Below are positions 60,642 through 64,000 of a DNA stretch of 64,000 nucleotides, piece after piece. Source of the stretch: an uncultured Dehalococcoidia bacterium. GTDB lineage: Bacteria; Chloroflexota; Dehalococcoidia; Lucifugimonadales; CATOSD01. How positions within the stretch are numbered: the first letter of the stretch is position 1; each line of letters begins with the position of its first letter. The translations under genes and the position numbers were made by a program. The notes under the pieces were generated by a model that saw only the letters and a list, made by a program, of their open reading frames with translations, ran no database searches and was not told the DNA's origin. The stretch covers positions 2,238,434 to 2,302,433 of the forward strand of contig CATOSD010000001.1 in the NCBI GenBank assembly GCA_951812395.1, read 5' to 3'.

Positions 60642-61329
60642 GCCGGATCGGCAGGCGCCCGAGGGCTGGCCGCTGGCTATAGTGTTCGACTTCGACTACA
60701 CGCTCGGCGACTCGTCGACCGGCGTGATCGAGGGCGCCAACTACGCGCTTACCGGCATGGGCCTGCCCCCGGCGACCGACGACGCTATCTGCGCCACGAT
60801 TGGGCTGTCGCTGGAGAACTCGCTGGTCGAGCTGGCGGGCGAGGAGAACAGGGGCCGCGCGGAGGACTACATCCGGCTCTTCGTCGAGAAGGCCGACGCG
60901 GTGATGGCCGACTCTACGGTGCTGTACGATTTCGTGCCCGGAGTGCTGGCCGAGTTGAAGAGTCGACGGGTGGCGATGGGAATCGTCACACAGAAGTTCA
61001 AGACCCGCATCGACACCATCCTCGCCCGCGACGGGCTGGAGGGCATCTTCGAGGTGATTGTGGGTGCGGACACCGCCATCGAGCTGAAGCCGCACCCCGG
61101 CGGGCTGCTGAGCGCCGTCTCCGCGCTTGGCTGCACGCCCCAACAGTCGCTGTACGTCGGCGACAGCGGGACCGACGCTGAGACGGCCCGCCGTGCATGC
61201 GTGCCGTTCTTGCCGGTGCTGACTGGCGTTACGCCGCGAGAGGCGTTCGACGCCTACGACGCGCTGTTTCCAACGCACAGCGTGGCCGAGCTGCCGAAGC
61301 TTGTGGATACCTGGCGAGGCGCCCCATGA
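60634..61329 (+). CDS. HAD-superfamily phosphatase (Gph-like) in the trp operon
   Basis: A 231-residue HAD hydrolase with a helical cap. Motif I is DFDYTLGDSS (near 18-27) with the nucleophile aspartate, motif II VTQKF near 119, motif III lysine in ELKPHPGG and motif IV YVGDSGTDAETARRA near 175. The pattern is that of phosphoglycolate or pyrophosphate-type phosphatases; the in vivo substrate is unknown. The TTG start overlaps trpD and its stop overlaps the trpC ATG (ATGA), so it is fully embedded in the operon. HAD genes are not a usual part of trp operons. Confidence 0.85.
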   Translation: MSRPDRQAPEGWPLAIVFDFDYTLGDSSTGVIEGANYALTGMGLPPATDDAICATIGLSLENSLVELAGEENRGRAEDYIRLFVEKADAVMADSTVLYDFVPGVLAELKSRRVAMGIVTQKFKTRIDTILARDGLEGIFEVIVGADTAIELKPHPGGLLSAVSALGCTPQQSLYVGDSGTDAETARRACVPFLPVLTGVTPREAFDAYDALFPTHSVAELPKLVDTWRGAP

Positions 61330-62123
61330 TCGATCCCGACACGCCGGACATTCTCAAGGCCATCGTCGACGCCAAGCGACACGAGGTCGAGCGCTTGAAG
61401 GTCGAGGCTCCCATTACCCTGTTGGAGGAACGAATCGAAAGCCAGGACCGGCCGCTCAACTTCGCCGGTGCACTGATGGGGTCTTCCGTACGCGTTATCG
61501 CCGAGGTCAAGCGTGCGTCGCCCACGCGGGGCGTGCTCCGTGCGGACTTCGACCCGGCCCGGCTGGCGAAGACCTACGCGGACGGCGGCGCGGCGGCGGT
61601 GTCGGTGCTCACCAACGCTAAGCACTTCCAGGGCAGTATCGAGCACTTGGAGGCGGCGCACAATGCTGTGCGGGGGACGGGAGTTCCGGTGCTGCGCAAG
61701 GAGTTCGTCTTTGACCCGTACCAGGTGTACGAGGCGCGCGCCCACGGGGCAGACGCGATACTGCTCATCGTGGCGATGTTGACGCCCGACAGTCTGGCCG
61801 AGCTGTTCGCGCTGAGCCAGCGATTCTGGATGCAGTGCCTGGTGGAGGTGCACGACGAGCGGGAGCTGTCTGTAGCGCTGGATGCGAGTGCGGAGATTAT
61901 CGGCATCAACAACCGTGACCTGCGCACATTTGTGACGGACCTTGCGACCACAGAGCGGCTGGCGCCGCTGGCGCCGCCTGGCAAGATCGTCGTAAGCGAG
62001 AGCGGCATCGCCGACCGGGCCGACGTGCAACGCGTGGGAGCCGCGGGCGCGCACGCCGTGCTGATTGGCGAGTCGCTGGTGACCGCGCCGGACGTGGCGG
62101 CCAAGCTGGGGGAGTTCGTATGA
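61326..62123 (+). CDS. trpC: Indole-3-glycerol phosphate synthase
   Basis: A 265-residue TrpC, which decarboxylates and cyclises CdRP to indole-glycerol phosphate. The catalytic lysines are in VIAEVKRASPTRG and LRKEFVFDPYQV; the glutamates in VEVHDERELS and SESGIADRADVQ, and GINNRDLRTF binds substrate. The start at MIDPDTPDIL overlaps the HAD stop (ATGA); the frame is open 43 codons further but that part lies inside the HAD gene. The trpF start overlaps the stop. Confidence 0.94.
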   Translation: MIDPDTPDILKAIVDAKRHEVERLKVEAPITLLEERIESQDRPLNFAGALMGSSVRVIAEVKRASPTRGVLRADFDPARLAKTYADGGAAAVSVLTNAKHFQGSIEHLEAAHNAVRGTGVPVLRKEFVFDPYQVYEARAHGADAILLIVAMLTPDSLAELFALSQRFWMQCLVEVHDERELSVALDASAEIIGINNRDLRTFVTDLATTERLAPLAPPGKIVVSESGIADRADVQRVGAAGAHAVLIGESLVTAPDVAAKLGEFV

Positions 62124-62710
62124 CGGTCGTGAAGATTTGCGGGATGCGCGAGACATCCCACGCCCTCGTCGCGGCGGAATCCGGAGCCGACCTGTTAGGG
62201 TTCGTGTTTGTGCCCGGCGTGCGGCGGCGGCTGGATGTCGAGGTGGCGAGGTCTATCACCCAGGAGTCCCGTGGTCTGTCCGCGTTCGGGGACGGCCGCG
62301 AGCGTTCGGCGGGACCTCGACTGGTCGGATTGTTCGCGAACCAGCCACTGGACGAGGTCAACAACGTCATTGCGCGCTGCGGGCTGGACCTGGCGCAGCT
62401 CTGCGGCGATGAGGACGAGGACTACTGGCGGCAAGTGGACGCGGACGTTATCCGTCAGGTGCGGATCGACGACACCGCGCCGCAGGCGGAGGCCGTGGCC
62501 GACGCGCTGCGGCGAGTCGAGGCGGCGGCGTTCGCGGGATGCATACCGCTGCTCGACAAGCAGGAGGCCGGGCAGCTTGGGGGAACCGGGCGCACCTTTG
62601 ACTGGAGCATCGCGCGGGAAGTGGCCGCGCGGTTCGACGTGCTGCTGGCGGGCGGTCTGTCGCCCGACAACGTGGGACAGGCAATCGAGGCGGTGTCGCG
62701 TGGGGCGTAG
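62120..62710 (+). CDS. trpF: Phosphoribosylanthranilate isomerase, C-terminus frameshifted
   Basis: The first 196 residues of TrpF (KICGMRETSHALVAAESGADLLGFVF, FANQPLDEVNNV, LLAGGLSPDNVGQAIEAVSRG) end at a premature TAG. The expected closing block W-G-V-D-V-S-S-G-V-E-T-E-G-V-K-D, which binds the substrate phosphate, is present but in the -1 frame from 62701, and open to 62952. One missing base near the GGGG at 62701-62704 would restore the enzyme. The gene overlaps trpC (ATGA). Either it is a sequencing or assembly error or the genome has lost the last trp-pathway isomerase. Confidence 0.88.
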   Translation: MTVVKICGMRETSHALVAAESGADLLGFVFVPGVRRRLDVEVARSITQESRGLSAFGDGRERSAGPRLVGLFANQPLDEVNNVIARCGLDLAQLCGDEDEDYWRQVDADVIRQVRIDDTAPQAEAVADALRRVEAAAFAGCIPLLDKQEAGQLGGTGRTFDWSIAREVAARFDVLLAGGLSPDNVGQAIEAVSRGA

Positions 62711-62812
62711 ACGTGTCGAGCGGGGTGGAGACCGAAGGCGTGAAGGACACGGCGAAGATTGCGGAGTTCGTCCGGGCGGCAAGGGAGCAGGTCTCAGCCA
62801 GGCGTAGTGGGT

Positions 62813-64000
62813 CAAGCCCGCGATTGGGAGGGACTGCGGCGGAATCTTTGTTCCAGTCCGGGATGAGTAGCCTACGCGTGGACTCCAGTCCCAAGACGCT
62901 CCCCGCGCCGGCCATGCTGGCTAGAACGGACAGCCAGAGAGCCATATCGTAGCTGCCGGTCAGTCGAAGATCGGCCGCCGAGCCAGCCGCCCAAGCCATA
63001 CCGAGACTCGCGCCCAGCATCTGAACGCCGAAAACCGAACCAACCGGCGCGTGGCCGTAGTACTTGCGGTTGAGGATGGGGAATCCGCCGGCCTCGCCGC
63101 CGTAGCCGATTCCGAAGATGACCGCGAACAGGTAGAACGACCAAACGTCGTGCGTCCAGAACAGCATCAGCACCGGCAACGCCTGCGCGACGTACATGAC
63201 CGCCATCACCGGTTTGGCCCCGTAGCGCTCGCACAGCATGGGGGTAGTCATGCGGGTTATAGTACTCACCGCGGAGAGCGCCGTCAGCAGGCCGGCGCGG
63301 TCACCAGCGTCAGTCCCTCCCGCATGGCCAGTGGCACGAGATACACCAGGATGATGGCGTGTCCGACACAGCCCAGGAAGTGAATCGAACTCAGGTTCCA
63401 GTAGGCCTTGGTACGGCGCATATAGCCGGTGAACTGTGTCACGCGCTGCCTGTCGATCGTCTTCTCGGTTCGCCCCGTGGAAACTTCTGATGTCGCGCCG
63501 TACGGGAGCAGTCCTTTGTCGGACGGCCAGTTGCGGAAGAGTGCGATGAGCGCGGCCATGAAGACGGTGGAGGCCACGGTGATGATCCACACCGACGTTG
63601 ACCAGCCGTACCGGTCGATGAGCAGTCCCACCACCGGGGCGGCGAGCGCCGGGCCGGCGGCCCCACGAGCCCATGATGATGCCCATGGCGAGACCGAGCC
63701 GCCTGTGGAACCAGTTCATAGCCGCTGGTATGAGCGGCACCAGGAAGATGGCCTGCGAAACTCCGAGGATGAGTCCGAGGAGACGTAGAAGTGCCAGGGC
63801 TCCCTCACCAGCGCGGTGGCCGCCATCCCGACTACGAACAAGGCCGTGCCAGCGATCATGCAGATGCGCGCGCCGTAGCGGTCACCGAGCGAGCCGGCCC
63901 AGGGGGAAGCGAGCGCGGTGGTCACGCTGGTTATGCCGTAGGCGAGCGTAACCTCGCCCTGGCTCCAGCCGAATGTCTCGGTGAGCGGGTCGACAATGAC
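62813..64000 (-). pseudogene. MFS transporter, at least three frameshifts, runs off the window
   Basis: A major-facilitator permease read leftwards from the window edge. Fragments in order: VTLAYGITSVTTALASPWAGSLGDRYGARI (the helix 2-3 loop motif) to WHFYV; frameshift near 63785; LLGLILGVSQAIFLVPLIPAAMNWFHRRLGLAMGIIMGSWG; frameshift near 63665; AAGPALAAPVVGLLIDRYGW through LAMREGLTLVTA; frameshift near 63300; AGLLTALSAVSTITRMTTPMLCERYGAKPVMAVM and helices to LIPDWNKDSAAV. The natural stop is in another frame near 62812. Each break is explained by a single missing base. Resembles oxalate/formate-type MFS antiporters in size and order; substrate unknown. Confidence 0.75.

Noticed and set aside
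62448..63740. 430-residue minus-strand protein as a single gene
   Set aside because: Only its central part is MFS sequence; both ends are out-of-frame or antisense to trpF, showing frameshift artefacts.
1..64000. tRNA genes, rRNA genes or CRISPR arrays
   Set aside because: Intergenic regions were scanned by eye for T-arm consensus, rRNA-like sequence and regularly spaced repeats; none was found.

Overview
The window is high-GC bacterial chromosome with dense, short-spaced operons, frequent GTG/TTG starts, ATGA-type start/stop overlaps and very few RNA genes. The gene mix points to Chloroflexota, most likely a Dehalococcoidia/SAR202-like lineage: a PspAB-type protein, large FtsX-type permeases, LLM-class monooxygenase, tandem CaiB/BaiF CoA-transferases, a mandelate-racemase-family remnant, DUF1800 and NHL proteins, an R3H/AAA protein, and a T-box leader on tryptophan genes. 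The lineage is inferred from gene content, not from a marker tree. No rRNA, tRNA, CRISPR array or intact transposase was found.

Layout. 0-4 kb: tail of a probable HtpX protease, PspAB, a GNAT acetyltransferase, convergent PrkA kinase and a small membrane protein. 4.3-9.4 kb: a minus-strand operon read MBL hydrolase, CPBP protease, trpA, aroH, ribF, class V aminotransferase, coiled-coil protein. 9.5-13.4 kb: a small hypothetical, a TPR protein, pdxS-pdxT (vitamin B6) and a GNAT-like protein. 13.4-14.4 kb: non-coding, repeat-bearing spacer. 14.5-17 kb: R3H/AAA ATPase and tmk. 17-26 kb: a four-gene ABC operon (two ATPases, two roughly 1,220-residue permeases), one ATPase carrying an AbrB-like tail. 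26-27 kb: a decayed enolase-superfamily gene. 27-32 kb: DUF1800, NHL and aspartic-protease-like proteins, then an LLM oxidoreductase with a HAD protein. 32-38 kb: gltB-gltD behind a strong promoter and a long structured leader. 38-45 kb: amidohydrolase, a small broken gene, two CaiB/BaiF CoA-transferases, a carboxymuconolactone-decarboxylase-like protein and pncB. 44.7-49.3 kb: a peroxiredoxin-like lipoprotein with an in-frame TGA in a U-P-F-C motif (probable selenoprotein), an aminotransferase, a YtcJ-type amidohydrolase and a cupin. 49.3-52.6 kb: NYN/OST-HTH protein, coaX, coaBC. 52.6-56 kb: a repeat-rich metallopeptidase lipoprotein, a duplicated coaBC tail, a PIN/DUF7662 pair and a small terminal-inverted-repeat element; this looks like an accessory junction. 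56-62.7 kb: a Trp T-box leader and the operon trpS-trpE-trpG-trpD-HAD-trpC-trpF. 62.8-64 kb: a frameshifted MFS transporter running off the window.

How the genes work together. Tryptophan synthesis is split: the T-box operon makes indole-glycerol phosphate and charges tRNA-Trp, trpA sits 50 kb away beside chorismate mutase, and trpB is absent. Other complete modules are PLP synthesis (pdxST), ammonium assimilation (gltBD) and the pantothenate-to-CoA segment (coaX, coaBC). Several candidate promoters share an extended -10 of the form TGCTAnnnT.

The observations most worth following are the candidate selenoprotein with a hairpin at SECIS distance, the Trp T-box operon, the structured gltB leader, the ABC-ATPase/AbrB fusion, the repeat-metallopeptidase lipoprotein next to duplicated coaBC debris, and a family of intergenic palindromes, one of which seems to supply the ribosome-binding site of trpG.
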